A stretch of DNA of 64,000 bases from Paracerasibacillus soli (GTDB taxonomy: Bacteria; Bacillota; Bacilli; Bacillales; Amphibacillaceae), in assembly GCF_034006335.1 (NCBI RefSeq), contig NZ_JAWDIQ010000002.1. One strand, written 5' to 3'. Positions 20,434 to 29,451 of this stretch are shown here, one piece after another (the first letter of the stretch is position 1; each line of letters begins with the position of its first letter). A program made the translations under genes and the position numbers. The notes beneath the pieces were generated by a model. The model had not been told where the DNA came from and did no database searches. It saw only the letters and a list, made by a program, of their open reading frames with translations.

Positions 20434-20760
20434 TCTGATCCTCCTTCTGACATGATTGGTATATATTGTAGCATAGGTGGAGGGAGGTTTTCATGTTTCA
20501 TGGATTTTCACGTACGACCGCTAAGGTTTACTACTTCGTTTGACTCATGTTGAATGGCGCAATGGGCGATAAGCTTTTGTGAATGATTTCGGTGATTTCA
20601 AAAAAATATTGTGATTACACAATAGAATCAAGCTGTCTAATATGAAAGCAGCTCTTGCATTTTAAAGTGGATGAATAACTTCCCCGTATTACGAAGTGAA
20701 ACATCAGAACCGTCCCTATGTTTCACAACAGAAGTGAAACATGAGAACCGTCCCCATGTT
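20434..20760. other. ywgA-ywhD intergenic region
   Basis: About 330 bases without a gene. Its right end holds two tandem copies of the GTGAAACAT...GTTTCAC repeat. Confidence 0.6.
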
Positions 20761-20763
20761 TCA
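20696..20763. repeat. Tandem GTGAAACATnAGAACCGTCCC repeats
   Basis: Two copies (20696-20726 and 20734-20763) of a 30-bp unit: GTGAAACAT, CAGAACCGTCCC or GAGAACCGTCCC, then ATGTTTCA(C). The ends of each unit are inverted repeats. The right copy supplies the stop codon of ywgA. A related inverted arrangement lies at 61093-61145. Confidence 0.75.
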
Positions 20764-21255
20764 GGCGTGTAGTTTGGTGATTAGTTCCCAGGCTTCTTGG
20801 AATTCTTTTTCTGTGTATTTTTGTTTTGGTTTTACTGTGTGGACTTTTTTTATTACTTCGTCACGTGGTAGGTCGCGGAAAAACAACATCGTAGCCACGA
20901 GTTCTAAAAAACGTGAGCTATATTCGATAATCATGTTTGCTTTTTCCTCTAGCTGTGGCATATCTTTTGAAAATTGATGAAGGAATTTCTCCCCATCTTT
21001 TGTCATCTCATAACGATATTGAAAGTAACTGCTCTTTTCTTCCTTTTGTTCTGTAATGAATCCTAAATTACATAGTTCCTCCATTCGCAATGAAAGTTCT
21101 TCTGAATAAGGTCCATAAAAATGAAACTGATACTTTTCTTCAAACGGAAGACCACATGACTGTAAAATGTAGATCATTTTCTGTAGTTTCTTTCGTCCCG
21201 TAACCCCTTTTACTACAGAAAAAAACTGCATGATTTTTGCATGATTCGTCAACAT
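20761..21255 (-). CDS. ywgA: YwgA family protein
   Basis: Conserved protein of unknown function with a winged-helix-like look (LQKMIYILQSCGLPFEEKYQFHFYGPYSEEL, FITEQ, YEMTKDGEKFL). The ATG at 21253-21255 follows GAGGAG directly after the stop of the upstream HD-domain gene, so the two are an operon. Length is 164 residues. The stop codon lies within a dispersed repeat, so the last residues (ELITKLHA) may be slightly altered from the ancestral end. Confidence 0.82.
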   Translation of the reverse strand: MLTNHAKIMQFFSVVKGVTGRKKLQKMIYILQSCGLPFEEKYQFHFYGPYSEELSLRMEELCNLGFITEQKEEKSSYFQYRYEMTKDGEKFLHQFSKDMPQLEEKANMIIEYSSRFLELVATMLFFRDLPRDEVIKKVHTVKPKQKYTEKEFQEAWELITKLHA

Positions 21256-21269
21256 CTTTAAACAGCTCC

Positions 21270-22562
21270 TCAACCAGCTAAAATTGCTAAAATTCTTTTT
21301 ACTTCTGGTACGTCTTTTTTCTGCTCTAGTACATCTAATGGAAAATATAATTTATGATCTGTCCGTTTTTTTCCGGAAATTGCTTCTACTATATCCGATT
21401 GCCTTGATAACTCTTTCAGCTCTTGATTTGGCATCAGTAAATGAATCGGTAAACGTTCCTCTTCCTCACCAGGACGATAAAAATCATATGGCAAATCAGA
21501 TGAGGAATCCACGACAAGGTAATAATCTGGGTCAATCTCAACTGCACGAAATAATGCATGTAGTTCCATCCAAACGTCCATCATTTGATTTGGATTAAAC
21601 TCAATATATTTAAATAAACGGCGATTTAAAAATCGTTCACATAAATCACGTAAAATAGCGTCTTCCTCTTCTTGCCACAACTGAAAATAGTAATAAACAA
21701 TTGCTTCATCAAGCTTCAAGTAATCTTTTAAATTCACTTTCCCATTAAAAAATGAAATAAAGTGTAATGGTTCTAATTTGAATGGGTAGTTCTGTTCATA
21801 TAAATATTTTGCCCGTTGGAAAGTCTTCGTCAAAATAACTTCCGCACTTCTTGATACAGGATGAAAATATACTTGCCAATACATTTGATATCGACTCATA
21901 ATGTAATCTTCTACCGCGTGCATACCCGTTGATTTAATGACGACTTGATCTTCCATCGGTCGCATCACACGTAAAATTCGTTCCATATCAAAATGGCCGT
22001 AACTTACGCCCGTATAATATGCGTCTCGTTGTAGATAGTCCATTCGATCTGCATCTATTTGACTTGATATTAAACTGACGACAAGTTTATCTGCATATGT
22101 CTTGCCAATCACATCGGCGACATCTTGTGAAAAGCCTGTCCGTACTTTTTCCAATATTTTATGAATCTCAGTATCACCGAGAATAATTTGTTGTGTAAAA
22201 TGTTCATGATCTAATTTAAACACTTTTTCAAATGAATGTGAGAAAGGCCCGTGCCCCAAGTCATGTAACAACGCAGCACATAGGCAAAGTAATCGTTGTT
22301 CAGGATTCCAATAGGCTTGATCTTTGAAGTTCCAAATAATTCGCCGGACAATTTCATACACCCCAAGCGAATGATTAAAACGGCTATGTTCCGCACCATG
22401 GAATGTGATGGAAGTCGTACCAAGTTGCGTAATTCTCCGTAAACGCTGAAACTCCGGTGTACCAATTAAGTCCCAAATTACCCGGTCCCGCACATGTACA
22501 TATCGATGTACCGGGTCTTTAAATACCTTTTCTTCACTTAATTGTTCATCTTTATATGCCAT
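21270..22562 (-). CDS. ywfO: HD-domain phosphohydrolase, YwfO-type
   Basis: Predicted dNTP triphosphohydrolase-like enzyme. Metal-binding His/Asp motifs: GAEHSRFNHSLGVYEI, CAALLHDLGHGPFSHSFE, and SSQIDADRMDYLQRDAYYTG. The start MAYKDEQLSEEKVF at 22562 matches the family N-terminus; an in-frame TTG four codons earlier is possible. Intact, 430 residues. It forms an operon with ywgA downstream. B. subtilis YwfO is reported as a Mg/Co-dependent nucleoside triphosphate hydrolase; the substrate here is inferred. Confidence 0.88.
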   Translation of the reverse strand: MAYKDEQLSEEKVFKDPVHRYVHVRDRVIWDLIGTPEFQRLRRITQLGTTSITFHGAEHSRFNHSLGVYEIVRRIIWNFKDQAYWNPEQRLLCLCAALLHDLGHGPFSHSFEKVFKLDHEHFTQQIILGDTEIHKILEKVRTGFSQDVADVIGKTYADKLVVSLISSQIDADRMDYLQRDAYYTGVSYGHFDMERILRVMRPMEDQVVIKSTGMHAVEDYIMSRYQMYWQVYFHPVSRSAEVILTKTFQRAKYLYEQNYPFKLEPLHFISFFNGKVNLKDYLKLDEAIVYYYFQLWQEEEDAILRDLCERFLNRRLFKYIEFNPNQMMDVWMELHALFRAVEIDPDYYLVVDSSSDLPYDFYRPGEEEERLPIHLLMPNQELKELSRQSDIVEAISGKKRTDHKLYFPLDVLEQKKDVPEVKRILAILAG

Positions 22563-22927
22563 CGTTCGTTTCAACTCGTTTCTTTTCGACCAATATGTAT
22601 TATTATATAATAAAGCATGTACAGATAAAAGGGTGAGATAATAAGTTACAGAGAATGTTCATAAATTACAATGTGTTTGTCTGAACTGCTTTTCAGCTTA
22701 CATCAATCCCTCTATCTCATAGAGTGAAACCCGTTCGACAGGCTAAATACGCGACATCCTTTCACAGCACGAGCACGTCCTGTGCGATGGAAGGCTCATG
22801 TAGCCTAGAGGAAAAGTGTCCATCTGTAGCGCAAGTGACGGGTTAACAGATGTTATCCATTATAAATCAGTTAAGAAAAATAGGCAGGAAATTGTGCCTA
22901 AATAATATGACATACGAGGAGTTACAT
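22563..22927. other. ywfO-lipL divergent intergenic region with repeat
   Basis: About 365 bases. The segment 22720-22850 is a GC-richer imperfect palindrome: CCCGTT/GACGGG outer arms, CACAGCACGAGCACGTCCTGTG inner arms and AGGCT/AGCCT. It shares ACGTCCTGTG with the element at 10207-10480. The rest is promoter-sized AT-rich DNA for the divergent genes. Confidence 0.6.
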
Positions 22928-23784
22928 ATGAAAAACTGGCAAGAAATCATACACCATACAACATTTCGTTATATTGATTCCACAAAGGAAACGACATTTC
23001 ACCATAAAAAGAATGATGCGTTCACATCTTTTGCGATTGATGACGCGCTTGCAACATCCATTAGTAATGGTAGTCACCTCCTGCGATGCGATTATGGGTC
23101 CATCCAAAAACTGTTGTACTCGGGATCCCCGATGGAAGAATTCCTTATTTAGAAGATGGCGTACAACATATTTCAAGCGCCGGATACCATAGCATGATTC
23201 GCAACTCCGGTGGCTTAGCAGTTGTACTAGATGAAGGCGTATTAAATATTTCATTAATCTTGTCCGACATGAAACATCTATCTATTCATGATTGCTACGA
23301 GGCAATGGTTCAATTTATCGAATATATGTTACGTGACCTTACAAATGATATTAAAGCTTATGAAATCGTCGGTTCGTACTGTCCTGGCGATTATGATTTA
23401 AGTATTGATGGAAAAAAGTTTGCCGGAATTTCCCAGCGGCGAATTAAAGACAGTGCCGCCATCCAAATTTATTTGGATGTCAATGGGGATAGCCATGCAC
23501 GTGCACAGCTAGTTAGAGGATTTTACGATGTAGGAATAAAAGGAGAAGAAACGAAATTTACATATCCAACGGTTGACCCGCAAGTGATGGATTCACTATC
23601 GAATTTATTGGGGCACAAACTAACTGTTGCGGATATGAAAAATCGTGCCAAGCAAGCATTAGCTCATTTTGCAACGGAACTCGTGACACCACCTTTCTCT
23701 GATCGTGAATATGAAACATTTGAAAAGCGCTACACACAACTTTTGAAACGTAATGAAAGAATTGCACAACTAAGAGTTGAATAA
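22928..23784 (+). CDS. lipL: Octanoyl-[GcvH]:protein N-octanoyltransferase LipL (one frameshift)
   Basis: Transfers octanoyl groups from GcvH to lipoyl domains of 2-oxoacid dehydrogenases. Motifs: FTSFAIDDALATSISNG, IRNSGGLAVVLDEGVLNIS, and the active-site Cys in VGSYCPGDYDLSIDGKKFAGISQRR. The frame breaks near 23077, where one C is missing; restoring it gives SHPPAMRLWVHPKTVVLGIPDG. Corrected length is about 285 residues. The ATG at 22928 has GAGGAG upstream. Position between ywfO and pta agrees with B. subtilis ywfL (lipL). Confidence 0.9.
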
Positions 23785-23791
23785 AGATAAA

Positions 23792-23847
23792 ACCCATCTC
23801 TATATGATAAAATCCCCTTCACTAAGCATTTTATCATATAGATGGGT
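23792..23847 (+). terminator. lipL terminator hairpin
   Basis: A stem of over 20 bp (ACCCATCT-TATATGATAAAAT pairing with ATTTTATCATATA-AGATGGGT) begins eight bases after the lipL stop and is followed by CTTCCTCT. Strong hairpin, weak T tract. Confidence 0.7.
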
Positions 23848-24009
23848 CTTCCTCTGCAATATTGTGAGTGGCTATTGAAGTACGTGCATTCGAATCATTC
23901 AAAATACCTATTAAAACGCCATTTACTTATTTAATTTGCGTTGGCACATTTTAACTTCACGGAGGCCACCTACCTATCTTCCATAGCTCACACAGTCATG
24001 CCAATCTAG

Positions 24010-24055
24010 AAAAAATTCCTTACACACCACTTTCAACTGGGATAAGGAATTTTTT
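24010..24055. terminator. pta terminator (bidirectional type)
   Basis: AAAAAATTCCTTA pairs with TAAGGAATTTTTTC around a 20-base loop, 42 bases after the pta stop. Both flanks are A/T tracts. Confidence 0.75.
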
Positions 24056-24096
24056 CTTAATATCTATGGACTTAGAAATTCATAACGTTCTTTCGC

Positions 24097-25068
24097 TTAC
24101 TCTGCTTGTACTGCACAGATCAATGCTAAATTATAGACGTCTTCTGTACTACAACCACGTGATAAATCATTTACTGGTTTATTAAGCCCTTGTAAGATTG
24201 GACCAACTGCTTCAAAGTTTCCTAAACGTTGTGCAAGTTTGTAACCAATATTCCCAGCCTCTAAACTTGGGAAAACAAAAACATTCGCATCACCTTTAAT
24301 TACAGCATCTGGTGCCTTTTTAGCGGCAACACTCGGTACGTATGCAGCATCGAACTGAAACTCACCATCAATGACAAGTGAGGCATCTTTTTCCTTGGCT
24401 AAATCCAATGCAGCTGATACCTTTTCCGTTTCCTCCGATTTTGCAGATCCTTTCGTTGAAAAGCTTAACATGGCAACACGAGGATCAATATTAAATAACT
24501 TCGCTGTTTTCGCACTTTCCACTGCAATTTCGGCTAAATCTTGACTATTTGGCGCAATATTAATCGCACAGTCGGCAAATACATATCTCTCTTCATCGCG
24601 CGCCATAATGAAAGCACCTGAAGTTTTCGTAACACCAGGCTTTGTTTTAATCAGTTGTAATGCTGGTCGTACTGTATCGGCTGTCGAATGAGCTGCTCCA
24701 CTTACTAATCCATCCGCTTCACCCATATACACGAGCATCGTCCCAAAATAGTTTTCATCTAATAATATCTTTTCTGCATCTTCTTTTGTTGCTTTACCTT
24801 TACGGCGCTCTACAAATTGATCAACCATTTGTGAGAAATTCGTATACGTTTGAGGATCAAGTAGTTCACAGCCTGTAATATCTACTTGTAAAGATTGCGC
24901 CTTTTTCTCTATTTCATCACGATTCCCAATTAGTATTGGCTTTACCGCATCCTTTTTACTTAATGCTACTGCAGCTTGTAATACACGTTCATCCAGTCCT
25001 TCTGGAAAAACAATTTTTTTGTATGTACCGGCTAACTTTTCTTCTAATTCTATAAACATATTGCTCAT
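24097..25068 (-). CDS. pta: Phosphate acetyltransferase
   Basis: Interconverts acetyl-CoA and acetyl phosphate in overflow acetate metabolism. Intact, 323 residues: KIVFPEGLDERVLQAA, DENYFGTMLVYMGEADGLVSGAAHSTADTVRP, GDANVFVFPSLEAGNIGYK, GPILQGLNKPVNDLSRGC. The start is the ATG at 25066-25068 with GGAGG eight bases upstream. The longer upstream frame has no ribosome site and no homology, so the extra 45 residues are rejected. Neighbour order lipL-pta matches B. subtilis. Confidence 0.95.
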   Translation of the reverse strand: MSNMFIELEEKLAGTYKKIVFPEGLDERVLQAAVALSKKDAVKPILIGNRDEIEKKAQSLQVDITGCELLDPQTYTNFSQMVDQFVERRKGKATKEDAEKILLDENYFGTMLVYMGEADGLVSGAAHSTADTVRPALQLIKTKPGVTKTSGAFIMARDEERYVFADCAINIAPNSQDLAEIAVESAKTAKLFNIDPRVAMLSFSTKGSAKSEETEKVSAALDLAKEKDASLVIDGEFQFDAAYVPSVAAKKAPDAVIKGDANVFVFPSLEAGNIGYKLAQRLGNFEAVGPILQGLNKPVNDLSRGCSTEDVYNLALICAVQAE

Positions 25069-25388
25069 TGATGATGCCTCCATCCTATTTTTAAAACGAA
25101 AAAATCTATATACATGTATAAATCTCTCCAATAAAAATGATAGTATACTTTCACCAAGAAATAAAACAATCGACATTGGAAAATAATGAAAAATTCGTGA
25201 CAACCTTCTTTCCTTTTTAACAAAAAAATTACAAGCCCGTCATATTCATTTCTTTCGCCTAACAATCTTTTGGATACATGCGATTCTATCATTTTCTTTT
25301 TTCTAAAAAAGTAATATCTGTCTTTTATTTATCATACATATCATGTAGTGAACTCGCATCATGGGTAAACAGAAAAGAGGTGTCAATT
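25069..25388. other. pta-cwlJ divergent intergenic region
   Basis: About 320 AT-rich bases serving two divergent genes. I see no riboswitch, strong hairpin or confident sigma-A hexamer pair. Confidence 0.5.
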
Positions 25389-25841
25389 TTGGCTGTCGTT
25401 CCAATCACGGATGAAGGTACAGATTTATTAGCAAGACTAATTCGTGCTGAGGCAGAAGGGGAAGGTCAGCTAGGTATGTTGATGGTTGGAAACGTAGGTG
25501 TTAACCGCGTTATTTCAAACTGTCTTGATTTTAAAGGAATCCGCTCTATAAGAGACATGGTCTTTCAAAGCCCTGGGGGGTTTGAAGCGACACAAAAAGG
25601 TTACTTTTATCAACGTGCTCGAGATATTGATAAGAATTTAGCGCAACGTGTGATGAACGGTCAACGTTTTCATCCAGCGACAAATGCATTATGGTTTTTT
25701 AAACAGAAGGAAATTGTCCTGCGCAATGGTATGACCAATGGAATAGTGGGCGCTTTAAATCTCACTGCTTTTATGCACCGTTACAATCTGTTTGTCCAGC
25801 AGTTTTTTAAAAAGGGAAAACTTAGAGGAGGTAATAATTAA
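25389..25841 (+). CDS. cwlJ: Spore cortex-lytic enzyme CwlJ
   Basis: Cell wall hydrolase (SleB/CwlJ family) that degrades spore cortex during germination and responds to Ca-dipicolinate. Motifs: LLARLIRAEAEGEGQLGMLMVGNVGVNRV (catalytic Glu region), IRDMVFQSPGGFEATQKG, FHPATNALWFF. The likely start is the TTG at 25389, placed after AGAGGTG, giving MAVVPITDEGTDL and 150 residues. It ends one base into the gerQ start (TAATG), and CwlJ needs GerQ for function, so the pair is a functional unit. Expected to be a mother-cell gene. Confidence 0.9.
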   Translation: MAVVPITDEGTDLLARLIRAEAEGEGQLGMLMVGNVGVNRVISNCLDFKGIRSIRDMVFQSPGGFEATQKGYFYQRARDIDKNLAQRVMNGQRFHPATNALWFFKQKEIVLRNGMTNGIVGALNLTAFMHRYNLFVQQFFKKGKLRGGNN

Positions 25842-26293
25842 TGAGTGAAGAGCAAAATCAAAGTGGGTATGGATATCCTTATTTCTATTACCCTACAGCA
25901 TCACCAGCATATTATCCATCATATGGTTATCGGCAATTTCCACCACAGCAGCAACTACCGCAGCAACAGCAACAACAGCAATTAAGTGATCAAGCATTTA
26001 ATTTTCCGGGGATGTTACCAGTTCAACAATCATATATTGAGAATATCTTACGGTTAAATAGAGGAAAAGAAGCTACAGTTTATATGCGCTTCAATAGCAC
26101 TCAAAAGGTATTTAAAGGGAGAATAGAAGCAGCTGGAAGGGATCATATTATTTTAAGTGATCCAGCAACAAATAAACGTTATTTATTATTAATGATTTAC
26201 TTAGATTATGTTGTATTTGACGAAGAGATTGCATATTCTTATCCATTTGGCGGGCAAAGTTCCGGTCAGGTTTCCCAGTACCCAAGTCGATAA
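25841..26293 (+). CDS. gerQ: Spore coat protein GerQ
   Basis: Coat protein required for CwlJ localisation and Ca-DPA germination. The N-terminal half is Tyr/Pro/Gln-rich (YYPTASPAYYPSYGY, then Q-rich stretch), and the C-terminal half is the conserved GerQ domain (YIENILRLNRGKEATVYM, GRIEAAGRDHIILSDP, LLMIYLDYVVFDEEI). 150 residues, intact. B. subtilis GerQ has N-terminal lysines that are cross-linked by transglutaminase; here no lysine occurs before about residue 76. Translationally coupled to cwlJ. Confidence 0.93.
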   Translation: MSEEQNQSGYGYPYFYYPTASPAYYPSYGYRQFPPQQQLPQQQQQQQLSDQAFNFPGMLPVQQSYIENILRLNRGKEATVYMRFNSTQKVFKGRIEAAGRDHIILSDPATNKRYLLLMIYLDYVVFDEEIAYSYPFGGQSSGQVSQYPSR

Positions 26294-26304
26294 TCAAGCC
26301 ATAA

Positions 26305-26334
26305 AAAAGGATAGTGATTGATACTATCCTTTTC
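26305..26334 (+). terminator. cwlJ-gerQ terminator
   Basis: AAAAGGATAGT pairs with ACTATCCTTTTC around GATTGAT, 12 bases after the gerQ stop. Confidence 0.85.
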
Positions 26335-26392
26335 TTTCCAACTATTTTAGACAAGGATGACAAGTCATCATCACTGCAAATGAGGCGATACT

Positions 26393-26644
26393 ATGAAACA
26401 CCCTTATGAAAAATATATACAAATTGAGCTTATTACACTTGTCCTTGCATGTTTGCTTGGAATTGCAGCTCTTTTTCGTGGTTCCTTATGGTTACTCGTA
26501 TTATGCCTATTACTTATGACAATTAGTTTAGTTTGTGATGGCTTTATTTTTCTTCATTCCAGAAGAGCACCTCATGCAGGAAAACAATTTTCGCGCGCGC
26601 TCTTGCTCCTATTTTTAATTGCCTATTTGCTTATCAGAATATAA
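26393..26644 (+). CDS. Small membrane protein of unknown function
   Basis: 83 residues with two hydrophobic segments (LITLVLACLLGIAALF, SLWLLVLCLLLMTISLV) and a third near the end (ALLLLFLIAYLLI). GAGGCG lies five bases before the ATG. It converges with the DUF423 gene. It occupies the ywdJ/ywdK neighbourhood, but I cannot assign a family. Confidence 0.65.
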   Translation: MKHPYEKYIQIELITLVLACLLGIAALFRGSLWLLVLCLLLMTISLVCDGFIFLHSRRAPHAGKQFSRALLLLFLIAYLLIRI

Positions 26645-26652
26645 TGGCGCAT

Positions 26653-27021
26653 TTAAACGATTTTTAAAACGGCATAACCAAGCAGCACCCAACCAATTAA
26701 AAAGGTGACACCACCAAACGGTGTAATCATTGCAAGTGTTTTAACACCTGTTGTCGCATATAAATATAGACTACCCGAAAACAAAACAATACCTATAAAA
26801 AATAACCATCCTGACCAAACTAATGACGCTTGTTGGAGCTTCATGCCAAGTAAGCCTACCGCTAATAAAGCAGTTGTGTGAAACATTTGGTATGTAACTG
26901 CTTTTTCCCATATTTCCAACATATGGTCTGAAACTTTTCCTTCCAATCCATGCGCTCCAAATGCTCCCAAAGCTACAGCTAGGAATCCGTTTATCACACC
27001 TAATAGTAAAAATATTTTCAT
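26653..27021 (-). CDS. ywdK: DUF423 membrane protein (YwdK-like)
   Basis: 122 residues, four predicted membrane helices. Typical DUF423 start: LGVINGFLAVALGAFGAHGLEGK, followed by WEKAVTYQMFHTTALLAVG and ITPFGGVTFLIGWVLLGYA. Function unknown. GGAGAG precedes the ATG. Adjacent to gerQ and the YwdI-like gene as in B. subtilis ywdI-ywdL. Confidence 0.88.
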   Translation of the reverse strand: MKIFLLLGVINGFLAVALGAFGAHGLEGKVSDHMLEIWEKAVTYQMFHTTALLAVGLLGMKLQQASLVWSGWLFFIGIVLFSGSLYLYATTGVKTLAMITPFGGVTFLIGWVLLGYAVLKIV

Positions 27022-27140
27022 TCCGCCATCTCTCCTCGAATATGATGTTAGGCACTATCTTTCCCGCCTACCGTCCCTAACTTACTTATAAAGTGTACAT
27101 GCAATTAGTAAGAGGACACACTTCCCTACTGGAAAGTACG

Positions 27141-27458
27141 TTAAAAATCAAAAATGGATGATCCATTCCCTTCTCCATCTTCCATATCCACTGCTGTTTT
27201 TTTGGGCCTTTTACCACCCATCATAATATTTAGCTCAGCTGCTGAAATATCGCCCAGCGAATTGGATGGATGTGTCGCTTTCTCCATGATTTGATTAGTT
27301 GGCTTTGGTTGCTCACTAGCTACAACCAAATCACAAAGTAATTGTATATTTTCAATATGTTTTACAAATAAACTTTCGTTGTGCACCTTTTTTTCAGCTT
27401 CATTTATTTCTGCCTTTATTCTATGTAAAATCGTTTCATATGAAACACCCAATCTCAT
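27141..27458 (-). CDS. ywdI: YwdI-like protein
   Basis: About 105 residues, hydrophilic, with a helical N-terminal region (YETILHRIKAEINEAEKKV) and a C-terminal IFDF. Matches YwdI by position and general look; function unknown. The start is uncertain: AAGGAG is only two bases before the ATG at 27458 and better spaced for the TTG at 27452. Confidence 0.65.
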   Translation of the reverse strand: MRLGVSYETILHRIKAEINEAEKKVHNESLFVKHIENIQLLCDLVVASEQPKPTNQIMEKATHPSNSLGDISAAELNIMMGGKRPKKTAVDMEDGEGNGSSIFDF

Positions 27459-27680
27459 GTCTCCTTTCCAATTTCCCATTCATTTTTCAGTATAACATAA
27501 TCATTTCATAAGCGTCCTTTTAGGAAGAACCACTCATCATTTATTACCTAAATTCCACATCCTACTACAACGCCTATAAACCTGTCCTAGGTCATTTTCA
27601 CGTGTACACTTGAAATACTCGTAGATTATTAATTACATTGATGGCACATATCAAACAGAGTGCTCTTATCCACCAAGAAA

Positions 27681-27718
27681 GGGCATCACATATTTATCAT
27701 ACAAAATATGTAATGCCC
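27681..27718 (-). terminator. Terminator after the YeaQ/YmgE-like gene
   Basis: GGGCAT and ATGCCC plus ACATATTT/AAATATGT form a long stem, flanked by an A-rich tract (T tract on the minus strand). Confidence 0.75.
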
Positions 27719-27772
27719 CTACTTTATCTCACTTATTTCAATTTACGTTTTGCTAGAAAGTTTGTTTTATAT

Positions 27773-28033
27773 TTATCGCACAATATTAGCACGTCTCGCC
27801 AACAATCCGACTGCAAGCACCACAACGGTTGCACCTATTACAGACGGAACTATATGATACCCGGCTAATTGTGGCCCCAACTCCCACAGCAATACGACAT
27901 CGCCTATCCATACACCGAGTAAAGCGGCGACAATCGAACCTGTTGCACCACCTGGCATTCTAAATCGAAATAAACTAAAAGCCATTAAACCGATAAGCGT
28001 AGCCACAATAATATAAAGGATAAGTTGTAACAC
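27773..28033 (-). CDS. GlsB/YeaQ/YmgE family membrane protein
   Basis: Small 'transglycosylase-associated' membrane protein of 86 residues with three hydrophobic segments and the family motif PGGATGSIVAALLGVWIGD. The GTG at 28031-28033, seven bases after GGAGG, is preferred over the upstream ATG that overlaps the ribosome site. Function unknown; some relatives are stress-induced. Confidence 0.82.
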   Translation of the reverse strand: MLQLILYIIVATLIGLMAFSLFRFRMPGGATGSIVAALLGVWIGDVVLLWELGPQLAGYHIVPSVIGATVVVLAVGLLARRANIVR

Positions 28034-28087
28034 AAGGATTCCTCCCATATACGTTTTATCACTTTTGTCTTATCCTCAAGGGGAAAG

Positions 28088-28219
28088 TTATGATATATTT
28101 TGATTTTCCTCTTTTGTATATTCCTTTGATAGCCATTTAATAAACGCTATTTCTTGGTCATTTAGCTGTCTGTCTAATTTTCTTTCAAATATCGTACACC
28201 ATTTAAGGAAATCTGTCAT
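28088..28219 (-). CDS. 43-residue hypothetical protein
   Basis: A short frame reads MTDFLKWCTIFERKLDRQL, then NDQEIAFIKWLSKEYTKEE to a stop. GGGGGAAA sits seven bases before the ATG. The amphipathic, charged sequence with two FxKW repeats (FLKW, FIKW) looks like a folded or helical peptide rather than noise. It is just upstream of the YeaQ-like gene on the same strand. I do not recognise the family. Confidence 0.6.
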   Translation of the reverse strand: MTDFLKWCTIFERKLDRQLNDQEIAFIKWLSKEYTKEENQNIS

Positions 28220-28506
28220 ACCGTTTCCCCCTATATCTACAACGATTCCAATTTATAACCCATTGTACCTTGAATTAGCATGCTACGCAATACGTAATTA
28301 TAATTTTTTGATTTCTTTGTAATCCGTAGTTATTATGCGCTAGGTGGGTTGGATTGTAGACAAAAGGATTCCTTTTTAGTTTTTCCACGCTTCCATTATT
28401 TATGCGAGTTTCTTTCTGTTTAGCGTACATATTATTTCAAAACTTCAGGTTTGCCTAGGATTTAGCTGTTTCCATAGCCTTCGAAGTATCGTAACTCTTC
28501 CTTCAA

Positions 28507-29451
28507 TCAATGGCTGCCAACAATTCTAATCGGCTTACTGGCTAGTAAAAAGACGAGCAAACAAGATAATAATCCAATTCCAAGTAAATCTATTATTCCA
28601 TCTACGCTTAATAAATCATATTGACGGAAAAATTGTATGAAAAAACCATGGAGTAAATAAACATATAGTGTCCGACTTCCATAGGATGTAATGATTAATT
28701 CTCTCTGCGGAATCCAAGCTAAAATACTCATTCCCATTAAGGCTGATGTGACATATACAAAGAAACGAGCAATTCCACCATACTCAGGTAGACCAAGTTG
28801 CCCATATGATTTCGAAGCCAATAACCAACCAGAAGTTAATGTTGGTGCATAATATATCCCGACTGCCATGATTGCCATAAATACAAGAGAGGCAATTTTA
28901 ACTCGAACATGTTTTAATACTTTTACCTGTTCCACTGTGATCCAATATCCAAGTAAGAAGAAGGGAAAGAACACAAAAGTCCGTGATAGGCTAAACGTAT
29001 GCCCTACTTGGCCAAAATACCCAACAATTAATCCTACTTGTACTGCAATCACGACACTTAAACTTGGTGGTAATTTTTTATAAAAAATGAGTAGGATGTG
29101 CCAACAAAACAAACTTACTAAAAACCATAATGACCAATGCGGATAAAAAATGCTATCCGCTAACCAATTTTGCTTTCCAATTGCAAGATAATAACCTGTA
29201 TAAATAACTTGAAAAATAATATATGGTACCAATAATTTCTTTGCTAGTTTCGTAATATATGCTAGAGATCCAGCACCTTTTGCAAAAAAGCCAGCTAGAA
29301 ATATAAAGACTGGCATATGAAATGTATAGATCCATGTATACAAGGTGTTTAATGATTGGGAATCCTGCACAAACGGTTGTAACATATGCCCAAACACGAC
29401 AAGATATATCAAGATGAACTTCGCATTATCAAAATAAGCATTCCGTTTCAT
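28507..29451 (-). CDS. Membrane acyltransferase (acyltransferase family 3)
   Basis: Multi-pass protein of about 314 residues with the family start NAYFDNAKFILIYLVVFGHM, containing the conserved His, and about ten hydrophobic segments. Such enzymes O-acylate sugars or cell-surface polymers; it resembles fucose 4-O-acetylase-like proteins such as YfiQ. The ATG at 29449-29451 has GGGTGAG upstream. Intact. The substrate cannot be inferred from neighbours. Confidence 0.82.
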   Translation of the reverse strand: MKRNAYFDNAKFILIYLVVFGHMLQPFVQDSQSLNTLYTWIYTFHMPVFIFLAGFFAKGAGSLAYITKLAKKLLVPYIIFQVIYTGYYLAIGKQNWLADSIFYPHWSLWFLVSLFCWHILLIFYKKLPPSLSVVIAVQVGLIVGYFGQVGHTFSLSRTFVFFPFFLLGYWITVEQVKVLKHVRVKIASLVFMAIMAVGIYYAPTLTSGWLLASKSYGQLGLPEYGGIARFFVYVTSALMGMSILAWIPQRELIITSYGSRTLYVYLLHGFFIQFFRQYDLLSVDGIIDLLGIGLLSCLLVFLLASKPIRIVGSH

